Shown here piece after piece: positions 1 through 8,333 of a stretch of DNA of 64,000 bases. A program made the position numbers and the translations under genes. The stretch covers positions 62,001-126,000 of the forward strand of contig NZ_BMRA01000010.1 in assembly GCF_014648395.1 (NCBI RefSeq). Direction: 5' to 3'. The DNA comes from Micromonospora fulviviridis. Lineage in GTDB: Bacteria > Actinomycetota > Actinomycetes > Mycobacteriales > Micromonosporaceae. The first letter of the stretch is position 1; every line of letters starts with the position of its first letter. Under the pieces are notes generated by a model that had not been told where the DNA came from, searched no databases, and saw only the letters and a program-made list of their open reading frames with translations.

Positions 1-1
1 C

Positions 2-223
2 AGCGCGCTGCAGATGTTCGACCTGGTCTTCGTGATGCTCGGCAGCGTGAACAACACCGCCATCGACGGGTCCAAGACCATCGTCTATCTCTTCTACGAG
101 GCGGCGTTCGTCCAGTTCAAGCAGGGGTACGGCGCGGCCATCGCGATCGTGTTGCTCGTCATCATCATGATCGCGACGGCGATCCAGTTCCGCCTGCAGA
201 GGAGGTGGGTGAACTATGACTGA
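2..223 (+). CDS. Sugar ABC transporter permease, MalF type (C-terminal part only)
   Basis: The window opens inside this gene and only the last 73 residues are present. They contain a long hydrophobic helix (about residues 38-58 of the visible part) and end in a short basic tail, RLQRRWVNYD, as in the first inner-membrane permease of CUT1-type (MalF-like) carbohydrate ABC importers. The stop overlaps the start of the next permease by 8 bp, which is the usual MalF-MalG arrangement. Substrate cannot be read from this fragment; the downstream alpha-galactosidase and epimerase suggest an alpha-galactoside such as melibiose or raffinose. The binding protein and the rest of the gene lie outside the window. 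Confidence 0.85.
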   Translation, partial: SALQMFDLVFVMLGSVNNTAIDGSKTIVYLFYEAAFVQFKQGYGAAIAIVLLVIIMIATAIQFRLQRRWVNYD

Positions 224-1103
224 GATCGAACTCGCCACCCCGCGCGTGCGGAACGGCGGCCGACGGAGCCCGCGGCGCCGCTCCGTGAGCAGCCGAGGCC
301 AGTGGCGGATCCACCTCATCCTGATCGTCGCCGCGACGCTCATGGTCGTGCCGTTCGTCTGGCAGATCCTCACCGCGTTCAAGACCTCCAACGAGGTGGC
401 CTCCCTCCCGCCGACGATCGTCCCCGCGACCCCGAGCCTCGTCGGCTTCGACACGTTCTTCGCGTCGGTCCCGTTCTGGGCCCAGTTCACGGTGTCGGCG
501 ACCTCGCTCGCGCTCCGCGTCGCCGGGCAGGTTCTCGTGGCCGCGCTCGCCGGCTACGCCTTCGCCCGGCTCCGGTTCCCCGGCCGCAACGTGATCTTCG
601 CGCTCTTCGTGCTCATGCTGATGGTGCCGAGCCAGCTGTTCGTGCTCGGCCAGTTCGACATCATGAAGGAGCTGGGACTCCTCAACACGGTCCCCGCGCT
701 CGCCATCCCCGGCGTCTTCAGCGCCTTCGGCACCTTCCTCATGCGGCAGGCGTTCATCACGATGCCGAAGGAGTACGAGGAGGCCGCGCAGCTCGACGGC
801 GCCGGGACTCTGCGGATCTTCTGGCGCGTGATGCTGCCGATGGCGCGACCCATGCTCGCCGCTCTCGCCGTGCTCACCTCCCTGTACTCCTGGAACGACC
901 TGCTCTGGCCGCTGATCGTCACGCCGGCCGGCGACAACCGCCCGCTCACGGTCGGCCTGGCGAGCATGCAGGGACAGTTCGGCACCGACTACCCCGCCCT
1001 GATGGCCGGGGCGCTCATCTGCACCCTCCCCCTCGTCATCGTCTTCATCGTCCTGCAGCGACAGTTCTTCGCCGGCATCGCCAGCAGCGGATTGAAGGGA
1101 TAG
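216..1103 (+). CDS. Sugar ABC transporter permease, MalG type
   Basis: This 295-residue protein is the second permease of a CUT1 carbohydrate importer. It has a basic cytoplasmic N-terminus of about 30 residues, then six predicted membrane helices. The EAA loop (EYEEAAQLDGAG, about residues 188-199) contacts the ATPase and lies between the last helices, at its usual place. The ATG sits within the end of the preceding permease, so the two are translationally coupled. No ATPase gene is nearby; actinomycete CUT1 importers commonly share an MsiK-like ATPase encoded elsewhere, which is inference here. The GH36 gene starts 2 bp after its stop, so import and hydrolysis are co-transcribed. Confidence 0.93.
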   Translation: MTEIELATPRVRNGGRRSPRRRSVSSRGQWRIHLILIVAATLMVVPFVWQILTAFKTSNEVASLPPTIVPATPSLVGFDTFFASVPFWAQFTVSATSLALRVAGQVLVAALAGYAFARLRFPGRNVIFALFVLMLMVPSQLFVLGQFDIMKELGLLNTVPALAIPGVFSAFGTFLMRQAFITMPKEYEEAAQLDGAGTLRIFWRVMLPMARPMLAALAVLTSLYSWNDLLWPLIVTPAGDNRPLTVGLASMQGQFGTDYPALMAGALICTLPLVIVFIVLQRQFFAGIASSGLKG

Positions 1104-1105
1104 AG

Positions 1106-3226
1106 ATGCCCCCCGCACCGGACATCGTCCACCTCAGGCGCGGCGGCGTCAGCGTCGTCGTCGACCTCACCGGCGGGCGTCTCCCGCGCATCCTGCACTG
1201 GGGAGCCGACCTCGGCGCCCTCGACCACGACCAGCTCGCCGACCTGCGATCCGCCACGCTTCCGACCATCGGCGACAGCGCGGTGACGTACCCGCAGCCC
1301 GTGCCGGTCATCCCGCAGCTCGCCGAAGGGTGGCTCGGCCGTCCGGGTGTCACGGGGAACCGCGCCGGGCGGGCGTTCGCGCCGTGGTTCCGCGATGCCG
1401 CCCACACCACCACCGACGACCAGGTCGAGAGCGTGGCCACCGACCCCGAGTCCGCGCTCCGGGTCGCGCTCCGGCTCGACCTGAGCCCGGAAGGTGTGCT
1501 GTCGCTCTCCGCCGAGCTGCGCAACGAGGGGTCGGGGCCGTACGCGCTCGACGGCGTCGAGCCGGCGCTGCCGCTCCCGGACACGGCTGGCGAGCTGCTC
1601 GACCTCAGCGGCCGGTGGGCCCTGGAGCGCGTGCCGCAGCGCCATCCCTTCCCGATCGGGACCTGGCTGCGCGAGAGCCGGGGCGGCAAACCCGGACTCG
1701 ACCACTCCACCCTCTTCGCCGCGGGCGAGGCGGGGTTCGGGTTCGAGCGTGGCGCGGTGTGGACGGCGCACCTCGCCTGGAGCGGCAACCAGCTCGTCGC
1801 CGCGGAACGGACCCCCGCCGGCACCCGGCACCTGCGCGCGCGCGAGATCCTGCTCTCCGGCGAGGTCACCCTCCAGCCCGGCGAGTCCTACGCCGCCCCG
1901 ACGGTCCACGGCGTGTGGGGCGACGGCCTGAACGAGGTCACCGACCGGATGCACCGGATGCTCCGTGCCCGTCCTCAGCACCCGAGCTCGGCCAGGCCGG
2001 TCCTCTCCAACACCTGGGAGGCCGTCTACTTCGACCACGACCTGGCGAAGCTGCGGCGGTTCGCCCAGCGCAGCGCAGACCTCGGGATCGAGCGGTTCGT
2101 CCTCGACGACGGCTGGTTCACCGGGCGTCGGGACGACACCAGCTCGCTCGGCGACTGGGACGTCGACCCGGTCGTCTGGCCGGACGGCCTGGACGGCCTC
2201 GCCGACCACGTCCACGGCCTCGGGATGCAGTTCGGCCTCTGGTTCGAACCGGAGATGGTCAACCTCGACTCGGACCTCGCGCGCGCTCACCCCGACTGGG
2301 TCTTCGACGGCGGCCACGGACCGGGCCTCCCGTCGCGGTACCAGCACGTCCTCGACCTCGGAAACCCCGACGCGAACGCGCACGTCCTCGGGAAGGTGTC
2401 CGACCTCGTCGACCGGCTCGGCATCGACTACATCAAGTGGGACCACAACCGGTACCTCACCGACGCCGGCCACAGCGGCAGCGGCCGGGCGGGCGTCCAC
2501 GAGCAGACCCTCGCCGTGTACGCAATGATGGACGAGCTGCGCCGCCGGCATCCCGGGCTCGAGATCGAGTCGTGTGCCAGCGGCGGCGGTCGCATCGACC
2601 TCGGTGTCCTCCAGCGGACGGACCGCGTCTGGCCCTCCGACTGCAACGACCCGCACGAACGCGTCGACGTCCAGCGGTGGACGGGTGTGCTCGTCCCGCC
2701 GGAGCTGCAGGGAACCCACATCGGTGCCGAGGACTCGCACACCACTCACCGCGTCGCGCCCCTCGACTTCCGCGCGGCGACGGCCTTCTGGGGCAACCTC
2801 GGCGTCGAGCTGGACCTGACCGAGCTCGACGACGACACGTTCGCCCACGTCAGACGATGGGTGGAAGCCCACAAGCGGCATCGGAGCCTGCTCCACACCG
2901 GTCGAACGGTTCGCGCGGACACGGGTGCGGACGTGCGCCTCGACGGGGTCGTCGCGGTCGACGGTTCCGAGGCGATCTTCGGATTCACCGTGCTGTCGCG
3001 CACGGCCACCTGGCCGCCCGCGCGCCTGCGGTTCCCCGGGCTCGATCCCGAGAGGCGGTACCGCGTCACCGAGTTCGCGCCGGGGGCCCCCGTACCCGCC
3101 GGGCAGAGGCCGCCGTGGCTCGACGCCGGCGTGCGTACGACGGGGCGGGCACTGCATGTCCACGGTCTCGAAGCGCCTTCTCTCGACCCGGATCGCACGG
3201 TGCTGTTCCGCATCGAGGCGGTGTGA
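1106..3226 (+). CDS. GH36 alpha-galactosidase
   Basis: This 706-residue enzyme should hydrolyse terminal alpha-1,6-galactose from melibiose or raffinose-type sugars. It has the N-terminal beta-supersandwich, a TIM barrel from about residue 300 and a small C-terminal beta domain. Family motifs are clear: LDDGWF, GLWFEPEMV, the nucleophile Asp446 in KWDHNR, CASGGGRIDLG, and the acid/base Asp512 in SDCND. There is no signal peptide, so it acts in the cytoplasm on imported sugar. I chose ATG 1106 because the reading frame upstream runs through the permease gene and this start lies just after the permease stop. The downstream epimerase overlaps the end by 4 bp. Confidence 0.95.
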   Translation: MPPAPDIVHLRRGGVSVVVDLTGGRLPRILHWGADLGALDHDQLADLRSATLPTIGDSAVTYPQPVPVIPQLAEGWLGRPGVTGNRAGRAFAPWFRDAAHTTTDDQVESVATDPESALRVALRLDLSPEGVLSLSAELRNEGSGPYALDGVEPALPLPDTAGELLDLSGRWALERVPQRHPFPIGTWLRESRGGKPGLDHSTLFAAGEAGFGFERGAVWTAHLAWSGNQLVAAERTPAGTRHLRAREILLSGEVTLQPGESYAAPTVHGVWGDGLNEVTDRMHRMLRARPQHPSSARPVLSNTWEAVYFDHDLAKLRRFAQRSADLGIERFVLDDGWFTGRRDDTSSLGDWDVDPVVWPDGLDGLADHVHGLGMQFGLWFEPEMVNLDSDLARAHPDWVFDGGHGPGLPSRYQHVLDLGNPDANAHVLGKVSDLVDRLGIDYIKWDHNRYLTDAGHSGSGRAGVHEQTLAVYAMMDELRRRHPGLEIESCASGGGRIDLGVLQRTDRVWPSDCNDPHERVDVQRWTGVLVPPELQGTHIGAEDSHTTHRVAPLDFRAATAFWGNLGVELDLTELDDDTFAHVRRWVEAHKRHRSLLHTGRTVRADTGADVRLDGVVAVDGSEAIFGFTVLSRTATWPPARLRFPGLDPERRYRVTEFAPGAPVPAGQRPPWLDAGVRTTGRALHVHGLEAPSLDPDRTVLFRIEAV

Positions 3227-4143
3227 GTCCCGTCCGGTGGCCCCAGCGGCCGACGGTCAGGTTCGCCGGCGGCGCGACGACGCTCGTCGTCGAGCCGCTG
3301 GCGGCCTCGCTCCGCCGGCTGACCGTCGGCGGCGTCGACCTGGTCGAGCCGACGGACACGATGCCTGGAGTCCCCGGCATGGCCGGGGCGATCCTCGCGC
3401 CGTGGCCGAACCGCGTCGAGGACGCGCGCTGGTGGCACGACGGACGCCGCCACGAGCTCGACGTCAGCGAGCCAGAGCTCGGCAACGCCAACCACGGCCT
3501 GCTGGCCGGCAGACGCTTCGACATCCTGCGTCAGGGGAGAGCCGCGATCGTGCTCGGCACGATGATCCGACGTCCGCCCGGCTATCCGTTCGAACTCGAT
3601 GTCGTCGTCGCCTATCGGGTCGATCACCGAGGAGCGACCGTCACCACCGACGTCGTCAACGTCGGCGCCGAGCACGCCCCGGTCGCGCTGGGCGCCCACC
3701 CCTACCTGCGTCTCGGCGAACAGCCGGTCGAGGCACTGCGACTCAGCGTGGACGCGACGCACGCCTACCGTCTGGACGAGCGGCACATCCCGCGCGACCG
3801 CTTCCCGGTCGACGGCACCTCCAGCGACCTCCGGCGGCCGCGACTCGTCGCCGAGGCACCCGGCCATGCCACGCTGATGCGGGAGGACGCCGACGGTGAA
3901 ATCGTGCATCGCCTCGGCGCCGATGATGGGGCGCAGCTCGAGCTCTGGGCCGACCCGGCCTACCGCTGGACCCAGCTGTACCGGGCGGATGCGTTCCCCA
4001 CCGGGCACGGCGGGGTGCGGGTCGCGCTCGCCGTCGAACCGATGACCGCCCCGCCGAACGCGCTGCGCACGGGCGAGGGGCTGCGCTGGCTCGACGCCGG
4101 CGAGCGGTGGAGCGTCTCATGGGGAATCCGCCTTGTCGGATGA
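3223..4143 (+). CDS. Aldose 1-epimerase (galactose mutarotase)
   Basis: This 306-residue protein belongs to the aldose 1-epimerase family and would interconvert alpha and beta anomers of the galactose or glucose released by the adjacent GH36 enzyme. Visible family features are APWPNR near the N-terminus, NANHGLL with its His, GAHPYLR with the second catalytic His, and a late catalytic-Glu region, AVEPMTAPPNA. The GTG start overlaps the GH36 stop (GTGTGA), implying translational coupling. Upstream in-frame codons belong to another frame of GH36 and were excluded. It is the last gene of this transcript; the AraC gene converges 24 bp downstream. Confidence 0.93.
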   Translation: MSPVRWPQRPTVRFAGGATTLVVEPLAASLRRLTVGGVDLVEPTDTMPGVPGMAGAILAPWPNRVEDARWWHDGRRHELDVSEPELGNANHGLLAGRRFDILRQGRAAIVLGTMIRRPPGYPFELDVVVAYRVDHRGATVTTDVVNVGAEHAPVALGAHPYLRLGEQPVEALRLSVDATHAYRLDERHIPRDRFPVDGTSSDLRRPRLVAEAPGHATLMREDADGEIVHRLGADDGAQLELWADPAYRWTQLYRADAFPTGHGGVRVALAVEPMTAPPNALRTGEGLRWLDAGERWSVSWGIRLVG

Positions 4144-4167
4144 TCGGCGGATCCCACGGCTCGCCGG

Positions 4168-5052
4168 TCACGAGTTGCGGGCGCGGAAGGCCGAGGGGCT
4201 CATCCCGTGGCGGCGCCGGAAGTGCCGCGAGAAGTAGAACGGGTCGTGGTATCCGACATCGCGGGCCACCTCCGCGATCGTCGCATCCGTCGTGTCGAGG
4301 AGCTGGCGCGCTCGCGCCATCCGCAGCGCCGTGTGGTGGGCGAGGACGCCGCCGCCCGTCGCACGCCGGAACAACGAAGTCAGGTGGGTCGGGGAGACGC
4401 CGACCAGCCGGGCGAGCTCGGGCACCCGCACGGATCCGTCGAGCCGGTCGCTCAGGTAGTTCATCGCCCGCTGCAGCGGATCTTCGGGCGCCGGCAGCAA
4501 GCAGTCGACCGCCAGCTGGGTCAGGAGCTTCCACGCGGCGCCGGAGGCGGCCATCAGCCGTGGGGGCGTCTGGTCCCGTTCGAGGTTGGTGACGATCTCG
4601 TCGAGGAGCGCGACAGCGCGCTCGATCGTCCGTACCCGAAGCAGCGGTCGCGCCGCCGTGACCTCCATGCCCTCGACGAGCTCCTGCGCATCGGTGCCCG
4701 TGATGTGCGCCCACCAGATCGTCCAGGGGTGGTTCGCGTCGGAGCCGTACGAATGGGGGATGCCGCGAGGGATGACGATCGCCTGTTGGCTGCCGATCCG
4801 ATGGGTCGTGTCGCCGATCCGGGCCCAGCCGGTGCCGGCGGCGCAGACCATGACGATCGTCTCGTTCGTGCCTCGCGGTCTGCTCATCTGATGGTCGAGC
4901 GCGTCCGGATAGTAGCCGACATCCGTCACGAGAAGGCGCCGGGTGACGGGTTTCCTGAGCGCGTCGGAGACGACGGGCCGCGGCACGACGACGAGCCGCT
5001 GCCCTCGGAATCCATCTTCGATGGGCATGGGGACATTCTGGGTAACGATCAT
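4168..5052 (-). CDS. AraC-family transcriptional regulator
   Basis: This 294-residue regulator has an AraC-type cupin sensor domain (about residues 20-160, with the PRGIPHSYGSD motif) and two C-terminal helix-turn-helix motifs (about 195-292) ending in the family signature GYHDPFYFSRHFRRRHGMSPSAFR. It is convergent with the alpha-galactoside operon and divergent from the DUF5107 gene, with a 67-bp intergenic region. It most likely activates one or both flanking units in response to a sugar. Effector and sites are not visible from sequence alone. Confidence 0.92.
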   Translation of the reverse strand: MIVTQNVPMPIEDGFRGQRLVVVPRPVVSDALRKPVTRRLLVTDVGYYPDALDHQMSRPRGTNETIVMVCAAGTGWARIGDTTHRIGSQQAIVIPRGIPHSYGSDANHPWTIWWAHITGTDAQELVEGMEVTAARPLLRVRTIERAVALLDEIVTNLERDQTPPRLMAASGAAWKLLTQLAVDCLLPAPEDPLQRAMNYLSDRLDGSVRVPELARLVGVSPTHLTSLFRRATGGGVLAHHTALRMARARQLLDTTDATIAEVARDVGYHDPFYFSRHFRRRHGMSPSAFRARNS

Positions 5053-5119
5053 CGGATTGTCCAGGGGGGCGTGCTCTTACTGCATTCCACCGCGGCGAGT
5101 TCGTCGATTGGATGGAGCA

Positions 5120-8100
5120 ATGCTCAGCGATGACCTCCGCCCTGCCGCACCCGAACACCTGCGTGAATGCCTCGACGCCGGTGGCGCTGTCGCGTGGAGT
5201 GCCCCAGTGACCATTCCGACCTATGAGCCCGGGACGCCGGACGAGTTCCCGATGTTCCTCGACCGTCGCGTCTACCAGGGGTCGAGCGGACGCGTCTACC
5301 CGATCCCGTTCATCGATCGGGTCTCCGCCGAGCCGACCGACCGGACCTGGCAGGCCATCCATCTGGAGAACCGCTGGATCCGGCTCATGGTCCTTCCCGA
5401 GCTGGGCGGACGTATCCACATCGGTTACGACAAGACGGCCGACTACGACTTCTTCTACCGCAACAACGTCATCAAGCCGGCGCTTGTCGGGCTCGCCGGA
5501 CCCTGGATCTCCGGCGGCGTCGAGTTCAACTGGCCGCAACACCACCGGCCCGCGACCTTCCTCCCCGTCGACACCGCGATCGAGGAGCAACCGGACGGAT
5601 CCGTCACCGTCTGGTGTTCCGATCACGACCCGTTCACCCGCATGAAAGGGATGCACGGCGTGCGCCTGCCCCCGGATCGTGCCGTCGTGGAACTCGTCGC
5701 GCGGCTCCACAACCGCACCAGCGACGTCCAGACCTTCCTCTGGTGGGCCAACGTCGCGGCGCGCGTGCACGACGACTACCAGTCGTTCTTCCCGACCGAT
5801 GTCGCCTATGTGGCCGACCACGCCCGGCGCGCCATCACCGCGTTCCCCGAGGCTGACCGGCCCTACTACGGCGTCGACTACCCGGCCCGGCACGCCACCG
5901 GCGGCGACCGGATCGACTTCTACCGGAACATCCCCGTGCCGACGTCGTACATGGTCACCGACACCGAGGACGACTTCTTCGGCGGCTACGACCACCGGGC
6001 CCGGGCCGGGTTCGTGCACGTCGCCGATCGCCACATCGCTCCGGGCAAGAAGCAGTGGACGTGGGGTGACGCGGCCTTCGGGCACGCGTGGGACCGGCTC
6101 CTGACCGACGAGGACGGGCCGTACGTAGAATTGATGGCCGGCGTCTACACCGACAACCAGCCCGACTTCGCCTGGCTCGAGCCGGGAGAGACGAAGGAGT
6201 TCAGCCAGCTGTGGTTCCCGATCCACGAGATCGGGCCCGCGAACCAGGCGACGGCGGAGGCCGCCGTGCGGCTCGACGTCGCGGACGGCGTGGTGGCCGG
6301 AGGCGTCTGCCTGGTCTCCGAGCGTGACGTGCGCGTCACGGTGACGGCCGGTAACGACGTGATCGTCGACGAGCGGGTTCGGATCGCCCCGGGGGTGCCG
6401 TTCCGTTTCGAGGCGGCGACGGGGTCGGCTCGACCTGCTGATCACGAGCTGCGGGTCACCGGCGATGATGGTGGACGCCTGATTGCCTGGCGCCCCCGCG
6501 CGGAGATCATCACCGAGGAGCCGTGGACGGCGAGCGAGCCGCCCGCTCCGAAGGAGATCGCCAGCCAGGACGAGCTGTACTTCACGGGCATCCATCTCTC
6601 CCAGAACCGGCACCCGACGAGATCGCCGCTGCCCTACTGGGAGGAGGCGCTTCGCCGCGACGAGCTAGACAGCCGCAGCAACACGGCGCTCGCCGAGCAC
6701 CTCCTGCGCCGCGGCCGCTATGCGGAGGCCGAGACGCACCTGCGGCGCGCGCTCGACAGCCAGACCCGGCGCAACGGCAACCCGCGCGACGGCGAGGCCC
6801 GGTACCTACTGGGGCTGGTCCTGATGCGCACCGGTCGCGACGCAGCCGCGCTCGATGCCTTCGCCAAGGCCGCGTGGGACGTGCGATGGCTCGCCCCGGC
6901 CCAGCTGGAGTCCGCTCGGATCCTGGCGCGGGGCGGGTCGGACCGTGCTGCGCTGGCGGCCGTCGAGAAGGCGCTGGCCGTCAATGCCGCCGATTCGCGC
7001 GCGCTCGCGCTCCGGATCGTCCTCGAGCGACGCCTCGGCCGCACCGACCCGGCGGACGAGCACCTCCGGAGCCGGCTCGTGCTCGATCCGCTCGACCAGG
7101 TGGCTCGCGCGCTCGCCGGCCTGCCGGTGAGCGCCGACGGTCGTACCGTCATCGACGTGGCGCTCGAGCTCGCGGCGGCCGGCGAGGACGATCGGGCGAT
7201 CACCCTGCTCGCGCAGGCGGCGGAGCGGCCGGTCGGCCTGTCGGGCAATGTCCGTCCGATCGCCCACCTCCACCGGTCCGTGCTGCTCCGTCGGGCTGGC
7301 CAGATTGAGAGCGCGGACGACGCTCTCGCGGAGTCCCGCCGCGTCGACCCGCGCCGGTGTTTCCCCGTCGGACTCGACGACCACGACGCACTGCGTGCCG
7401 TGCTCGACCTGTTCCCCGACGACCACCGCACGGGTGCGCTGCTCGGGATGCTCCTCTACGACGCCGGCCGTGAGGAGGAAGCTCTGCGGCTCTGGCGGCG
7501 CGCGATCGACGCCGGGGAGGCGGACGCGGTGACGTTGCGCAACGCCGCTGTCGCCGTCGTCAACCTGCACGGCCTGGCCGAGCAAGCCCTCGGCTGGTAC
7601 CGCGAAGCTCTCCACCTCCACCCTTCGGCCCGTCTCCTCTATGAACGAGACCAGCTCCTCGCGCTCGCCGGCGCCACGGCCGAGCGGCGACTGGACCTCC
7701 TGGAATGCGAGCTCTCCCTGGTTCTCGAGCGCGACGACCTCACCATCTCGTACGTCGAGCTGCTGAGCGCCGTCGGCCGGGCAGCGGATGCCCGCGCCGT
7801 CCTGACCTCGCGGCCCTTCGCGCCCTGGGAGGGCGGCGAAGGTCTGGCCCTGGCGGCGTGGGAGCACGTCGCCCTCGCGCTCAGCTGGCAGGCGGAGGCG
7901 GACGGGGACGTCCACGCGGCGATCCGGTATGCCGAATCTGCCCTCACCCCTCCCGCGACTCTCGGCGAGGCGCGCCATCCGCTCGCACCGACGACGGCAA
8001 TCCACGAACGCCTCTCGGCCCTCTACGCCCTCCTCGGTGACCAGGAGGGGGCGGAGGCGGCCCGGGCGATCGCCGACGCTCAACCGCGCCCGCAGGAGGT

Positions 8101-8290
8101 CGACCCCGACGCCGCCCCCGACTACTTCGCGACGTCGCTCCCGCAGCTGCTGCTGTTCCGGCCTCAGGCGCTTGCCGCCGCGAAGCGTGGAGCGGCGGCA
8201 ACCGAGTCGGAACGTCCAGTCCGCCCGTCAGAAGGCGCATTCCTGGGCGACTCGAGCGGTCCTAGCCTCGAGAACGTCTCGCGAGAATAG
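5120..8290 (+). CDS. DUF5107 and tetratricopeptide-repeat protein
   Basis: This is a 1,056-residue cytoplasmic protein without a signal peptide. Roughly the first 330 residues look like DUF5107, a domain of unknown function with motifs such as PELGGRIHIGYDK, GPWISGGVEFNWPQHH and QTFLWWANVA, suggesting a galactose-mutarotase-like beta fold. From about residue 500 to the end it is a helical TPR superhelix with recurrent Ala/Leu helix pairs. The ATG at 5120 is the first in-frame start next to an SD-like GGAG, although that spacing is short; upstream codons overlap the AraC gene and were excluded. Its position between AraC and GH97 ties it to oligosaccharide use. The reaction is unknown; the fold suggests sugar binding, epimerisation or hydrolysis. 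Confidence 0.85.
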   Translation: MLSDDLRPAAPEHLRECLDAGGAVAWSAPVTIPTYEPGTPDEFPMFLDRRVYQGSSGRVYPIPFIDRVSAEPTDRTWQAIHLENRWIRLMVLPELGGRIHIGYDKTADYDFFYRNNVIKPALVGLAGPWISGGVEFNWPQHHRPATFLPVDTAIEEQPDGSVTVWCSDHDPFTRMKGMHGVRLPPDRAVVELVARLHNRTSDVQTFLWWANVAARVHDDYQSFFPTDVAYVADHARRAITAFPEADRPYYGVDYPARHATGGDRIDFYRNIPVPTSYMVTDTEDDFFGGYDHRARAGFVHVADRHIAPGKKQWTWGDAAFGHAWDRLLTDEDGPYVELMAGVYTDNQPDFAWLEPGETKEFSQLWFPIHEIGPANQATAEAAVRLDVADGVVAGGVCLVSERDVRVTVTAGNDVIVDERVRIAPGVPFRFEAATGSARPADHELRVTGDDGGRLIAWRPRAEIITEEPWTASEPPAPKEIASQDELYFTGIHLSQNRHPTRSPLPYWEEALRRDELDSRSNTALAEHLLRRGRYAEAETHLRRALDSQTRRNGNPRDGEARYLLGLVLMRTGRDAAALDAFAKAAWDVRWLAPAQLESARILARGGSDRAALAAVEKALAVNAADSRALALRIVLERRLGRTDPADEHLRSRLVLDPLDQVARALAGLPVSADGRTVIDVALELAAAGEDDRAITLLAQAAERPVGLSGNVRPIAHLHRSVLLRRAGQIESADDALAESRRVDPRRCFPVGLDDHDALRAVLDLFPDDHRTGALLGMLLYDAGREEEALRLWRRAIDAGEADAVTLRNAAVAVVNLHGLAEQALGWYREALHLHPSARLLYERDQLLALAGATAERRLDLLECELSLVLERDDLTISYVELLSAVGRAADARAVLTSRPFAPWEGGEGLALAAWEHVALALSWQAEADGDVHAAIRYAESALTPPATLGEARHPLAPTTAIHERLSALYALLGDQEGAEAARAIADAQPRPQEVDPDAAPDYFATSLPQLLLFRPQALAAAKRGAAATESERPVRPSEGAFLGDSSGPSLENVSRE

Positions 8291-8333
8291 GACCTCGCGA
8301 GACGAAGGCACCCCACCACCAGCAGGGGGAACC

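Noticed and set aside
989..6613. Very long minus-strand open frames across the alpha-galactosidase, epimerase and DUF5107 genes
   Set aside because: They are antisense shadows of high-GC genes: Arg/Pro/Gly-rich, no family motifs, and they cover genes with clear motifs on the plus strand.
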